Positions 7,676 through 16,458 of a stretch of DNA of 64,000 nt are shown here, piece after piece; position 1 is the first letter of the stretch, and the number at the start of each line of letters is the position of its first letter. A model generated the notes under the pieces. The model was given only the letters and a program-made list of their open reading frames with translations. It had not been told where the DNA came from and made no database searches. The DNA lies in NCBI GenBank assembly GCA_021818715.1, contig JAKATN010000004.1, positions 1-64,000 of the forward strand, in the 5' to 3' direction. This DNA is from Thermoplasmata archaeon. GTDB lineage: Archaea; Thermoplasmatota; Thermoplasmata; Thermoplasmatales; Thermoplasmataceae. The translations under genes and the position numbers were made by a program.

Positions 7676-7822
7676 ATGGTGGATTTGCCCGATGTGGCAG
7701 CATTACCTGTACTGCATAATGATGGTCTACGGAACGGGATGCGCTTTCCGATCGGAGAGAGAATGTTTCCAGGCATTATCTGGTCCAGATATATTCCGGC
7801 GGCAGAGTTCCCGGATACATAA
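7676..7822 (+). CDS. Candidate 48-residue small protein
   Basis: ATG 7676 opens a 48-codon frame (starts MVDLPDVAALPVLHND, ends PAAEFPDT) placed 24 bp downstream of the pgk TATA box, the spacing of leaderless genes here. It has no membrane helix and no known motif. The remainder of the 346-bp interval (7823-7973) holds no other gene that I can support. Confidence 0.3.
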   Translation: MVDLPDVAALPVLHNDGLRNGMRFPIGERMFPGIIWSRYIPAAEFPDT

Positions 7823-7973
7823 ATAAATTGGCTCCCGGAAAGACTGAACCCGCATCATTATTATCGTTGAACTGGTTCTGCTACCTATAATGCCGTCCAC
7901 TGCCATGCGGATTGTGAAATGTGTCACGGAATCAACGGAATGTGCCTTCCTGAGTATTACATGAGGGATATGA

Positions 7974-8876
7974 ATGATTGAGGCGATCCTTTCTCCCGGC
8001 GAGGTCCAGTCATTGAATTTTGGATTTGCCACTTTTTTTCCTGCGGGATATGAAGTTGAAAGCATCACAGCAAGGCATCATGATGCCGTGTGGCCCACGG
8101 TCAGGTACGAGTTTTCCGGCGATCTGTCTGGAAGGGTAAAGCAGTTCTTCATGGACTGGTTCTACTACGGTTTCCCGAAGAACCTGATGTCTTCGCTTGT
8201 GGATTCATATTCCAGGGTCGAGGCGAGGATGGGCAGGAACCCCGTATATTATGGCAGGGATTACAAGGGGATTGAGGCAGCGACCACGGCGGTGAACGGG
8301 ACTCACATCGAGGTCGAGTTCTTTGCCGGGGATCGCCAGGAACGGGAAGATTTCATGAATTCGCTAAGTGCGGATAGCAAAGATCTTCATAGGGTCTCAG
8401 GACTCAGGTATCACGAGAGGGGCTACCATACCATGGGCAATCCCGGCCAATGGTACGAGGATTTGAGGATCTCGCGCCTCAGGTGGGTTCCCTTGGATGA
8501 CCCCCGGGATTCTTTTGGAAATGCGTTCAGGGGAAGCTCCGAAGGATCGCTGGTGCATGAGGGAAAAACGGTGCAGAGATACCGGATATACCAGGAGTCC
8601 AATTTCCGCCGGGTCATATCGGTTGACGTCTGGAGGAAGGATACAACGGTTGATCATGTCAGGTACAGGATAAGGAAGGGGGGACGGTTCTTCGATATCC
8701 AGGTTGAGAAACCGGCTCTTATCCTTTACAAGAGCAGTTTTGGGCCGGCAATGATGGGGATCACCCACAATGGCCTGGAGGGGGTGGTCTCCGTCTCCGG
8801 TCCGGTTGGGTTTGATGAGGCTGCCAGCATATATGATTCCGCCCTTGAACTTATAAGAGACGGGTTTCGTTTCTAG
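7974..8876 (+). CDS. Protein of unknown function, 300 residues, aromatic-rich
   Basis: I do not recognise this soluble 300-residue protein. It is rich in Tyr, Phe and Trp (FFMDWFYYGFPKNL near residue 58) and Arg, has no signal peptide or membrane helix, and shows alternating beta-like strands in the second half (KTVQRYRIYQESNFRRVISV). It contains no Cys. ATG 7974 is the only reasonable start: the ATGs just upstream are in a frame closed by TGA. GAGG about 8 nt upstream may act as a ribosome site. It is followed 58 bp later by a MarC gene on the same strand. Confidence 0.7.
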   Translation: MIEAILSPGEVQSLNFGFATFFPAGYEVESITARHHDAVWPTVRYEFSGDLSGRVKQFFMDWFYYGFPKNLMSSLVDSYSRVEARMGRNPVYYGRDYKGIEAATTAVNGTHIEVEFFAGDRQEREDFMNSLSADSKDLHRVSGLRYHERGYHTMGNPGQWYEDLRISRLRWVPLDDPRDSFGNAFRGSSEGSLVHEGKTVQRYRIYQESNFRRVISVDVWRKDTTVDHVRYRIRKGGRFFDIQVEKPALILYKSSFGPAMMGITHNGLEGVVSVSGPVGFDEAASIYDSALELIRDGFRF

Positions 8877-8934
8877 ATGCCCCATTGACGGAATGAATGC
8901 AAAACCATATCTTCAGCCTCAGTAATTCCTGAGG

Positions 8935-9537
8935 GTGTCCGTGGGTTTTACTGTTGAGTTTCTGAAAATTTTCATCCCGCTTTTCGTGGTAATTGATCCC
9001 TTCGGAGCCCTGGTGATATTCATTTCCCTCACGTCTTCTATTGACGATCATGCAAGAGCTGCCATTACGAAGGACGCAGTTACCTACGGTTACATCATAC
9101 TCCTCCTTTTTACTGTCGTCGGGGAATACCTGCTTTCCCTTCTCGGGATATCCATCCAGGCCCTTGAGATAGCGGGAGGCACGATACTGCTCATTATGGG
9201 GATACAGATGGTCAGGGAAGGCGACAGGCCAAAATCCGCTGGCGGTTCGGTGGAGAAGGACATAGGCATAGTGCCTCTTGCCACTCCTCTACTGGCAGGC
9301 CCTGGCGCTATTTCACTAGTGATAATACTGTCCAACGGCGGGCTCTATCCGATCCTGTTCACGGTGATATCCCTGTCAATCCTTTTTGTCATAATTTACT
9401 TAAGCTTCACCTTCGCTAACAGGATATTCATGGTGATGGGTGAAAGAAACCTGAAGGCCCTGACCAGGATATTCGGCATACTGGTCGCAGCCTTTGCAGT
9501 ACAGTATTACATTTACGCGGTGCAGGCAATAGCCTGA
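8935..9537 (+). CDS. MarC-family integral membrane protein
   Basis: This 200-residue membrane protein has six predicted helices. The family hallmarks are FVVIDPFGALVIFISLT in helix 1, GGTILLIMGIQMV, and IGIVPLATPLLAGPGAISL between helices 3 and 4. MarC/UPF0056 proteins are of unresolved function despite the historical multiple-antibiotic-resistance name. The start is GTG 8935, 27 bp downstream of a TATA-like CCATATC, so probably leaderless; GTG 8941 is an alternative. Convergent with rpsG, 19 bp apart. Confidence 0.9.
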   Translation: MSVGFTVEFLKIFIPLFVVIDPFGALVIFISLTSSIDDHARAAITKDAVTYGYIILLLFTVVGEYLLSLLGISIQALEIAGGTILLIMGIQMVREGDRPKSAGGSVEKDIGIVPLATPLLAGPGAISLVIILSNGGLYPILFTVISLSILFVIIYLSFTFANRIFMVMGERNLKALTRIFGILVAAFAVQYYIYAVQAIA

Positions 9538-9556
9538 ACCGCTCCAGCTGATCTGC

Positions 9557-10120
9557 TTACCTTGCAGAGGCCGAGATCCTCTCAATTTCCTCCTTCTTCG
9601 AAACGGCAAACGACGCACCGTCGTTCTTGGCAGCCAGAATAATCTGATCCGCAAGACAGTCCTCGATTGCCTTCCTGTTCTTGTACGATGTGTTGGATGC
9701 TCCAAGGGCAAGGTTCCTCAGGGCTATGTCCACTCTCCTGGATGGTGCCACGTCGACTGCCTTCGGTACAGCTATGCCGCCGTACTTCAGTCTCGTGACT
9801 TCTTCCCTGGGTGCAGAATTCTCTATCGCGTTTATGAAGACCTGTACCGGGTTTTCCTTGGTTTTCTCGCTTATCTTCTGGAACGCGGTTCTCAGAATCC
9901 TGTATGCGCTGTATTTCTTGCCCGTCCACTTCTCGGTGCGCATGATCTTGTTGAGGAACCTTTCCATGGTGTTCATGTTCCTTTTGCCTGCTGCATAGTT
10001 CGAGTACCTCCCGCCAGTATGGAGGTTGATTCCTGACGTGAGGTTGATGTATGATGTCAGGCTGACATCGTGAACCTGCACTTCATTGACCGGATAAATA
10101 CCAAAAAGCTTGAGATCCAT
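9557..10120 (-). CDS. rpsG: Small-subunit ribosomal protein uS7
   Basis: This 187-residue 30S protein nucleates assembly of the 16S rRNA 3' domain. Archaeal/eukaryotic-type features: [18 protein letters not shown] at the N-terminus, [33 protein letters not shown], and [18 protein letters not shown]. The start ATG shares one base with the rpsL stop (TAATG), so translation is coupled. In most archaea this pair lies with RNA polymerase and elongation-factor genes. Here it stands alone, flanked by MarC and a membrane protein. Confidence 0.97.
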   Translation of the reverse strand: MDLKLFGIYPVNEVQVHDVSLTSYINLTSGINLHTGGRYSNYAAGKRNMNTMERFLNKIMRTEKWTGKKYSAYRILRTAFQKISEKTKENPVQVFINAIENSAPREEVTRLKYGGIAVPKAVDVAPSRRVDIALRNLALGASNTSYKNRKAIEDCLADQIILAAKNDGASFAVSKKEEIERISASAR

Positions 10121-10548
10121 TATCTCACCGTCTTCTCCTTTCTTCCCTTGACCAGTTCCCTGAGGGAAATGCCGTTGACCTTGATAACCTTGTACCGAAC
10201 TCCCGGAATGTCGCCCTTGCTTCTACCCATCCTTCCGCCTATGCCTTCCACAACGACCTCATCATGCTCGTCTATGTAGTTTATTGCCCCGTCCCCGGGA
10301 GCAAAGGCAGTAATCTGCCTGCCATTCTTTATGAGCTGGACCTTCACGCACTTCCTTATTGCAGAATTTGGCTGCTTTGCCTCAATTCCTATCTTTTCAA
10401 TAACTATGCCTCTTGCCTGGGGTGCTCCCTCGAGTGGATCGCTCTTCTTCTTGAGCTGCAGTACCCTTCTCTTGTAGTCCCTGTCGGACCATCTTTTCTT
10501 GGATCGGCTCTCAACGAGATTTGCCCCTGCGTTTTCTCCATTTGCCAA
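10120..10548 (-). CDS. rpsL: Small-subunit ribosomal protein uS12 (TTG start)
   Basis: This 142-residue decoding-centre protein carries the invariant loop [15 protein letters not shown], with the hydroxylatable Pro in the PNSA segment, and the archaeal N-terminal [14 protein letters not shown] and [12 protein letters not shown]. The conserved family N-terminus begins at (M)ANGE, which corresponds to TTG 10548. The Shine-Dalgarno AGGTGAT lies a few bases upstream. The longer frame to ATG 10584 would start upstream of the expected transcription start (TATA at 10598-10604), so the TTG start is preferred. First gene of a rpsL-rpsG unit. Confidence 0.95.
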   Translation of the reverse strand: MANGENAGANLVESRSKKRWSDRDYKRRVLQLKKKSDPLEGAPQARGIVIEKIGIEAKQPNSAIRKCVKVQLIKNGRQITAFAPGDGAINYIDEHDEVVVEGIGGRMGRSKGDIPGVRYKVIKVNGISLRELVKGRKEKTVR

Positions 10549-10594
10549 TTTATCACCTGAACAGATAACTGTAAAGTGACCCATAAAGAAAGAA

Positions 10595-10605
10595 ATGTAT
10601 TTAAG
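10595..10605 (-). promoter_or_regulatory. rpsL promoter TATA box
   Basis: CTTAAATACAT on the minus strand, centred ~10601. The expected transcription start is ~10576, giving a short leader of about 28 nt that carries the AGGTGAT site for the TTG start of rpsL. Confidence 0.6.
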
Positions 10606-10628
10606 CTGTTGGTCGGGTTATTCAACGC

Positions 10629-10655
10629 AATGGTGATCCGTCACGGATCACCATT
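10629..10655. promoter_or_regulatory. Perfect 27-bp palindrome upstream of rpsL
   Basis: The 13-bp arm AATGGTGATCCGT (10629-10641) is repeated inverted at 10643-10655 around one base. It lies 24 bp upstream of the rpsL TATA box and 45 bp after the stop of the preceding minus-strand gene. No T-run follows on the minus strand, so a protein-binding operator is more likely than a terminator. Confidence 0.55.
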
Positions 10656-10700
10656 CCCTGAATAATTGCATGAACCACCCAGACATGCAACAGTTTGCCC

Positions 10701-11411
10701 CTAATTCGTTGCTCCCCACTCAATTCTGGATCTAGCATGCAGGTAAATGATTCCCAGGAGGATGTCGGGGATTGCAGCGAGCAATCCATAAAGGGTTGTC
10801 TGGCTCTGTGCATTTGCGGATATCGTCGCGAAAGAATTGGATCCTGCACTACTGATCATGTTGGAAATTGAGCCGGAAACCAGAACGAAAGAAGTGATGG
10901 ACACCGCGACCATGATGAAGAACGCAACGATCAGAAGGGTTCTCCAGCCTCTTTCCAGAAGAGCATATGGTATCAGGACATAGGTGATACCACCTATAAA
11001 TGAGACCACGATCAGGGCTCCAAGATATGTGTTTAAAGCCGCTGACAGTTGTTGAAGTGCCTGGGATTGGGTTATTGTGCCCGAATTAAGAGACAAAAGT
11101 GTTGAATCGATGGAGAGAGCAAAAAAAACAGCAACCGCAATCGCTATAATAATCATCAGCACAAGCAAGACAATCGCCATGTTGACGTTCCGAACATGGG
11201 CATCGCTGAACCCATTTCTGCCGAAGAAAATCATGAGAAGTCCAATAAACAGGAGGATATCGCCGACGAACAGGATATACGGTATCCATGCAAGGAAAAG
11301 CCCAATTGCAAACAACAGAAAACCTGTGCTTGACCGCTGCCTATCTTCGTCTACGGCTCTGCGAAGATATTTTGAATCATCGCTGAACCTAGACTTTTGT
11401 TCCTCTGCCAT
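10701..11411 (-). CDS. Multi-pass membrane protein of unknown function
   Basis: This 236-residue protein has a charged 27-residue cytosolic N-terminus and about six hydrophobic helices: residues ~30-47, 49-64, 76-102, 133-155, 160-182 and 206-227. The loop after helix 3 is Ser/Thr/Gln-rich. I do not recognise a family. The leaderless promoter TATAAATATATC is centred ~25 bp upstream of ATG 11411. It has no operon partner; rpsL downstream has its own promoter and a palindrome in between. Confidence 0.78.
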   Translation of the reverse strand: MAEEQKSRFSDDSKYLRRAVDEDRQRSSTGFLLFAIGLFLAWIPYILFVGDILLFIGLLMIFFGRNGFSDAHVRNVNMAIVLLVLMIIIAIAVAVFFALSIDSTLLSLNSGTITQSQALQQLSAALNTYLGALIVVSFIGGITYVLIPYALLERGWRTLLIVAFFIMVAVSITSFVLVSGSISNMISSAGSNSFATISANAQSQTTLYGLLAAIPDILLGIIYLHARSRIEWGATN

Positions 11412-11581
11412 CAGATGATCAAGAATTCAGATATATTTATAATTTCCTGCGTGTTTTTAACGATTTCCTGTTAGATTCTCAAAGGCTGTTTGTTTGAACG
11501 GCATAGATTGACAAGCTTTGGGGATTTTGTTATCCGGCATTCAAAAGGTTAATCAGCAATACCGCATACTTCTCCATTCCA

Positions 11582-12805
11582 ATGGGAATGCTGCAGCTTC
11601 ACCGGAGCATCAGGGTCATAGGCGCGATCAGGTTCATCGGCGGTTTTGCCAGATTCCCGTTGATGACGCTTGTAACCCTCTATTACTATTACATCTTCGA
11701 TCTCTCGTATCTGGAAATCGGCATAGTTTTCACCCTGCAGGCCGCATTCTCTGTGCCTGCAAATCTCTACGGCGGTTACTTCGCAGACAGGATAGGAAGG
11801 AGACGCATGATTCTGCTTTCCTCAACACTTGTCTTCCTGGCTTCTCTTGCCCTGTTTTTCATTTCGTACCTCAATCTCTCCGTGATCCTCTTCATCACTG
11901 CATATATTGCCATGGGAATTGGATCTTCTGTACAAAGGCCTGTGGTCAACAGCGCAATAACAGATCTCAGCAGCGAATCCGACAGGGTGGCTGCGTTCAG
12001 CCTCAGCAGAATCACCTCAAATGCAGGCATTGGGGTGGGGCTCATTGTGGCAGGCTTTTCCTGGGGGATAGACCCGGTAATATTCTTCCTTGTGAATGTT
12101 GCAGGCGCTGCTCTGGAAACCTTGCTTTTCCTGTTTTTCGTGCCTGAATCTTTTAATTTCAGGGAAAAACCGCGGAAGGAAAAGCGAGTGATCTATTCAA
12201 GGGACAGGTTCCTGCTGATGATCTCCTCCTATCTAGCCATCTCCATTCTTTTCTCCCAGCAGTGGCTCAGTTCCATCTTCCCGCTGTACATCACGGGCCA
12301 TGACGGGCTGCCTGTCTTTGACGCTACGCTCATGTACAGTTTCAACACTGCGGTGATTGTCGTTTTCCAGCCGGCAGCGAACCGTTTTCTGGAAAGGATC
12401 GGCGAGATTCCGGCATTCGTGATCGGCACGGCGATCTTTGCGTCCGGATACATATTCTTCGGCCTGACTTCCTCTCTTATAGTGCTTTTCGCCGTGGTGT
12501 TCGTCATTTCAATAGGTGAGGATCTTGTGCTGATGATACCGCAGATTATTGTGTCGAGGATAGCTCCCATGGACCGGAGGGGTGAGTATTTCGGGACGAA
12601 TTCTGCCCTGCTCAGCATTTCATTCTCCCTGTCCCCGATTGTCGGCACCTCGCTGCTCTACATTTTCACCACCAACCAGCAGTGGGCCTGGTATGTCATC
12701 TCAATAGTCTGCTTCATCACCCTTCTCTTTTCCCCCTATGTGGCAAGGAAGCTGAAGGGAAACCTGGTTCCTGCGGAAAATCCTGCCGTGGTGGAGACCA
12801 GCTGA
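11582..12805 (+). CDS. MFS transporter (drug/solute exporter type)
   Basis: This 407-residue, 12-helix carrier has the MFS loop 2-3 motif GGYFADRIGRRRMILLS (residues ~61-77) and a pseudo-repeat in the second half. GSSVQRPVVNSAI in helix 5 resembles drug-proton antiporter groups. It is probably a proton-driven exporter; the substrate is unknown. ATG 11582 is used; ATG 11588 is equally possible. The stop codon lies 13 bp before the 3' end of the oppositely oriented tRNA-Arg. Confidence 0.88.
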   Translation: MGMLQLHRSIRVIGAIRFIGGFARFPLMTLVTLYYYYIFDLSYLEIGIVFTLQAAFSVPANLYGGYFADRIGRRRMILLSSTLVFLASLALFFISYLNLSVILFITAYIAMGIGSSVQRPVVNSAITDLSSESDRVAAFSLSRITSNAGIGVGLIVAGFSWGIDPVIFFLVNVAGAALETLLFLFFVPESFNFREKPRKEKRVIYSRDRFLLMISSYLAISILFSQQWLSSIFPLYITGHDGLPVFDATLMYSFNTAVIVVFQPAANRFLERIGEIPAFVIGTAIFASGYIFFGLTSSLIVLFAVVFVISIGEDLVLMIPQIIVSRIAPMDRRGEYFGTNSALLSISFSLSPIVGTSLLYIFTTNQQWAWYVISIVCFITLLFSPYVARKLKGNLVPAENPAVVETS

Positions 12806-12818
12806 CGGAAAACTCTAC

Positions 12819-12892
12819 GGGCCCGGGGGGATTTGAACCCCCGATCACCGACTTAGAAGGACGGTGCCTTATCCAAACTAGGCCACGGACCC
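12819..12892 (-). tRNA. tRNA-Arg (anticodon TCT)
   Basis: A 74-nt cloverleaf on the minus strand, acceptor GGGTCCG/CGGGCCC, D-stem GCCT/AGGC, anticodon loop CTTCTAA (anticodon TCT, reading AGA/AGG), T-arm GGGGG-TTCAAAT-CCCCC. No intron and no encoded CCA. The anticodon stem CCGTC/GTCGG has a U-U mismatch at 30-40. AGA/AGG are the favoured Arg codons here. Its promoter is the AT-rich element at 12913-12924. Confidence 0.95.
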
Positions 12893-12912
12893 AGCTTGAG
12901 TGAATTCACGAA

Positions 12913-12924
12913 CATATTTTAAAC
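12913..12924. promoter_or_regulatory. TATA element shared by tRNA-Arg and pcc1
   Basis: The near-symmetric CATATTTTAAA is centred at ~12918, in the middle of the 50-bp divergent interval: 25 bp from GTG 12943 (pcc1, plus) and 25 bp from the mature tRNA 5' end at 12892 (minus). No other TATA candidate exists for either gene. Confidence 0.6.
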
Positions 12925-12942
12925 CTTATCAGATGGAAGGGC

Positions 12943-13167
12943 GTGAAGTACAGCGTCAGGATTTCCTTTCCCCGTTCGGAAACCAATGTAGCTGACATCC
13001 TGTCTCCGGAAATCAGGCGCGATACGGACAGGGCAGCTGTGAGGATGGAATCCGATGACCGGAACTTCCATATTTATATAGACGCCATGGATAATGCGGC
13101 ATTGAAATCCGCACTAGGCGGGATAACCAGGCTGCTAGTGCTGATATCAAGGTTCATGGAGGAATGA
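12943..13167 (+). CDS. pcc1: KEOPS complex subunit Pcc1
   Basis: This 74-residue protein fits the small KEOPS dimerisation subunit Pcc1, which with Kae1, Bud32 and Cgi121 makes t6A37 on ANN-decoding tRNAs. It shows the family pattern: beta strands (YSVRISFPRSETN and NFHIYIDAMDNAALKSALGG) and a C-terminal helix (ITRLLVLISRFME). The start is GTG 12943, leaderless from the TATA at ~12918. It lies 3 bp before pfdB, an order also seen in other euryarchaea. Its neighbour tRNA-Arg(TCT) reads AGR, an ANN codon class, so it would be a t6A substrate. Confidence 0.85.
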   Translation: MKYSVRISFPRSETNVADILSPEIRRDTDRAAVRMESDDRNFHIYIDAMDNAALKSALGGITRLLVLISRFMEE

Positions 13168-13170
13168 CGA

Positions 13171-13539
13171 TTGGAAAACAACATCAGTAATTCGGTTCAG
13201 AATCAGTTGAGGCAGATGCAGCAGTTCGAGGTCCAGCTGGAGGATACGGCATCGCAGAAATACCAGCTGGAGATGAAGTCAAGGGAGATTGACAAGACCC
13301 TTGAGGAACTGGAAGGCCTTGGTGATTCCCCGGCGCTCTACAAGATGGTCGGGAACATTCTCTACAAGGTGGAAAACAAGTCAAAGCTAGTCGAAGATCT
13401 CAAGGAGCAGAAGGAGCTCAGCCAGATCAGGATTAAGACCCTTGAGAGGCAGCAGAAGGCCCTTGAGGATAAACTCAAAGAGCTTGACCAGAGCATGAAG
13501 AAAAGCTACGAGGAAATGAAAAAACGAGCCCCACAGTAA
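13171..13539 (+). CDS. pfdB: Prefoldin beta subunit
   Basis: A 122-residue coiled-coil chaperone subunit, four per prefoldin hexamer. The N-terminal helix (NQLRQMQQFEVQLEDTASQK) and the hairpin segment ALYKMVGNILYKVEN are the beta-prefoldin signature, followed by a long C-terminal helix ending in Lys-rich MKKSYEEMKKRAPQ. The start is TTG 13171 with GGAGG (13158-13162) about 8 nt upstream. Second gene of pcc1-pfdB-mptA; the alpha subunit is at 5947-6378. Confidence 0.95.
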   Translation: MENNISNSVQNQLRQMQQFEVQLEDTASQKYQLEMKSREIDKTLEELEGLGDSPALYKMVGNILYKVENKSKLVEDLKEQKELSQIRIKTLERQQKALEDKLKELDQSMKKSYEEMKKRAPQ

Positions 13540-13547
13540 ACAGAAAG

Positions 13548-14372
13548 GTGCCGATAGAAAGCGCCGGCATTTCCGGCTTGGTAATGCCCATAGAAATTGC
13601 GGGCTTGCGGGATGGCAGGTTTGATTCATTCGGTGTGAACACCTGGGTTTCCGTGCCGCCCGATGTGGGCAGCGCCAGTTTCGGAATGCTGAAGGATTCG
13701 GCGGTCAGGTCCTTTTCCGGGACGGTCTCCCTCGATACGGTATACAGGAAAATGGACGAGTGGGCTTCCGGCGTTCTTTCCGCTGCAAAGTCCGGTTCCT
13801 GCCGCCTTGAGCTCTCATCGAGGTATGTTCAGACCGTCAGCGGGAATAGTCAAAAGGACCTAGATTATATCGACGTTGCTTTCGCGATTTTACGGTCCGC
13901 AACAGGTGGATCAAAATACTTAATGAGTGTTGCGGTCAGCGGCTTCAATGCGTGTCCATGCACAATGAGCCATACCTCGCAGATTCTTGGGGTCTCCCCG
14001 GACAGTACGGGCAGGAGAATCTCCGTAACGCATAACCAGAGAACCAGGCTGAAGGCAAGGATTGAATCCCCTTCCGTTCCAGAATTTGATTTCAGGAGAA
14101 TTGGCGACTTGCTGAGAGATTCCATGGGCGGCAGGCTGAGGGAACTTGCCGGTGATGTCGAGGAGGCAAACGTGGTGATTCATGCGCATGAAAATCCCGG
14201 ATTGATCGAGGACGTAGTGAGGAAGGCGGCAATCGGAGTTTCCATGGAACCGTTAGTTGACGGCAGTGCGGTTCTGATCGTTGAGGGCAGGAGCCTGGAG
14301 AGCATCCACCACCACAACGCCTATGCAAGAGTGCGGCAGAAGGTGAGCGATCTCAGGTCACTTTCCGCGTGA
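13548..14372 (+). CDS. mptA: GTP cyclohydrolase MptA (FolE2 family)
   Basis: This 274-residue enzyme of the FolE2/MptA family opens GTP to a dihydroneopterin cyclic phosphate, the first step of archaeal pterin synthesis. The metal and catalytic motif FNACPCTMSHTSQ (residues ~134-146), the segment THNQRTRLKARIE, and the C-terminal ESIHHHNAYAR are visible. The third position in HHHNA differs slightly from the common HNHDA form. The start is GTG 13548, 8 bp after pfdB, with AAGG upstream. Its 3' end overlaps the convergent ribH by 15 bp. Confidence 0.93.
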   Translation: MPIESAGISGLVMPIEIAGLRDGRFDSFGVNTWVSVPPDVGSASFGMLKDSAVRSFSGTVSLDTVYRKMDEWASGVLSAAKSGSCRLELSSRYVQTVSGNSQKDLDYIDVAFAILRSATGGSKYLMSVAVSGFNACPCTMSHTSQILGVSPDSTGRRISVTHNQRTRLKARIESPSVPEFDFRRIGDLLRDSMGGRLRELAGDVEEANVVIHAHENPGLIEDVVRKAAIGVSMEPLVDGSAVLIVEGRSLESIHHHNAYARVRQKVSDLRSLSA

Positions 14373-14771
14373 CTTAATCGCCTTTACCATTTTCACAACG
14401 CTTTCCACGGCATCCTTTCCCTTTTCAATCCTCTGCATTGCCTGCATCCTTGTCTCTCCCGGTCCGCTGATGCCAAGCGCAACGGGCTTGCCGAAATCAA
14501 GTGAAAGATCTGCCAGCTTCCTGGCCGCGTTGTTCATTATCACCTGGTCATGGTCAGTCTCACCCTTGATGACCGCGCCGATCGCAGCTACCCCATCTAT
14601 TTCATCTTCAGAAAGCAGGGTCTTCACGCCCAGAGGTATTTCAAAAACCCCGGGAACTATGATCTTCCTCTCAATCTGGACTCCGAGGAATTTAGCGTGC
14701 TCCTCTGCCCGAGCCATCATCATCGTGGTGATATCCCAGTTGTATTCCGATACTACTAACCCTATTTTCAT
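14358..14771 (-). CDS. ribH: 6,7-dimethyl-8-ribityllumazine synthase
   Basis: This 137-residue lumazine synthase condenses 5-amino-6-ribitylamino-uracil with dihydroxybutanone phosphate. Motifs: LVVSEYNWDITTMM (substrate aromatic site), VPGVFEIPLGVK, AIGAVIKGETDHDQVI with the catalytic His, and ALGISGPGETRMQAMQR. It is last in the ribB-ribL-ribC-ribH operon, 8 bp after ribC. The first committed step (GTP cyclohydrolase III) is not in this window. Confidence 0.96.
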   Translation of the reverse strand: MKIGLVVSEYNWDITTMMMARAEEHAKFLGVQIERKIIVPGVFEIPLGVKTLLSEDEIDGVAAIGAVIKGETDHDQVIMNNAARKLADLSLDFGKPVALGISGPGETRMQAMQRIEKGKDAVESVVKMVKAIKSRGK

Positions 14772-14779
14772 AATGCCAC

Positions 14780-15702
<923 letters not shown>

Positions 15703-16383
15703 TGGACCACGAATCTATTATCTCTGAACCCTCTATAAAGATTAGGGAGTGGGACTCCGCGAATTTTCTCGCCTCCTCCGGCTGCATGGAACGCCCGTCG
15801 TCCCCAAGCATTTCCACTATGGTTGCAGACCTTATCAGGCCAGCCTTCTCGAGCAGGTACGTGGAAAGTTCCGTATGCCCCCTCCTTCTGCTGAAATAGC
15901 CGTCGCGGGCAATTATCAGGGGAACGTGGCCGGGCGTCCTGAATTTCCTGGCAAATTCCGAGGGAGCATTTCCGTTGTATTCCCTGGCGGAGGAAATAAA
16001 TGCGGCGAGATGGCGCACCGTGGCCGCCCGGTCATTGTCTGAAATGCCGGTGAAAGTGTCCCTGGAGTTTATCCACAAGGAGAAGGGGCTTGTCTGATCA
16101 TACCTTACATCGCCGGAATATAGCAGGTTCCTGTCCTTCAGGTCAAGCAGCCTGTCTATGTAATCCAGCCCGAACGCCTTTGCCTCAGCTTCCCTGATTG
16201 TAACGCAGATCAGGCCGCCCCCGTTCTTTCGCATGAATCTTATCGTCTCGGGTGTCACGAACTGGGAAGGCACCACTATGTCCGTCTCATTCTCCCTGGA
16301 CAGGGAATCGTGTATGAGCACCGGGTTGCCTGAGGACAGTTCCCTGATTGCCTTCTCGATCATGAGAAGGGATCGGAATTGGA

Positions 16384-16394
16384 CATATTAATTT
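16384..16394 (-). promoter_or_regulatory. TATA box of the rib operon
   Basis: AAATTAATATG on the minus strand, centred ~26 bp upstream of ribB ATG 16363. I see no riboswitch-like leader; the transcript should start at or next to the ATG. Confidence 0.6.
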
Positions 16395-16429
16395 GATTGT
16401 AAGTACGCAACATTGAGTCAAACGCTGAC

Positions 16430-16438
16430 CTTAATATT
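16430..16438 (+). promoter_or_regulatory. TATA box of rimI homologue
   Basis: CTTAATATT centred at ~16434, 25 bp upstream of GTG 16459, supporting that GTG as a leaderless start. Confidence 0.6.
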
Positions 16439-16458
16439 GCTCTAGTGATGTATTTTGA

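Noticed and set aside
10549-10584. Longer rpsL starting at ATG 10584
   Set aside because: The ATG would lie upstream of the transcription start predicted from the TATA box, and the extension is absent from the uS12 family; TTG 10548 has a good ribosome site.
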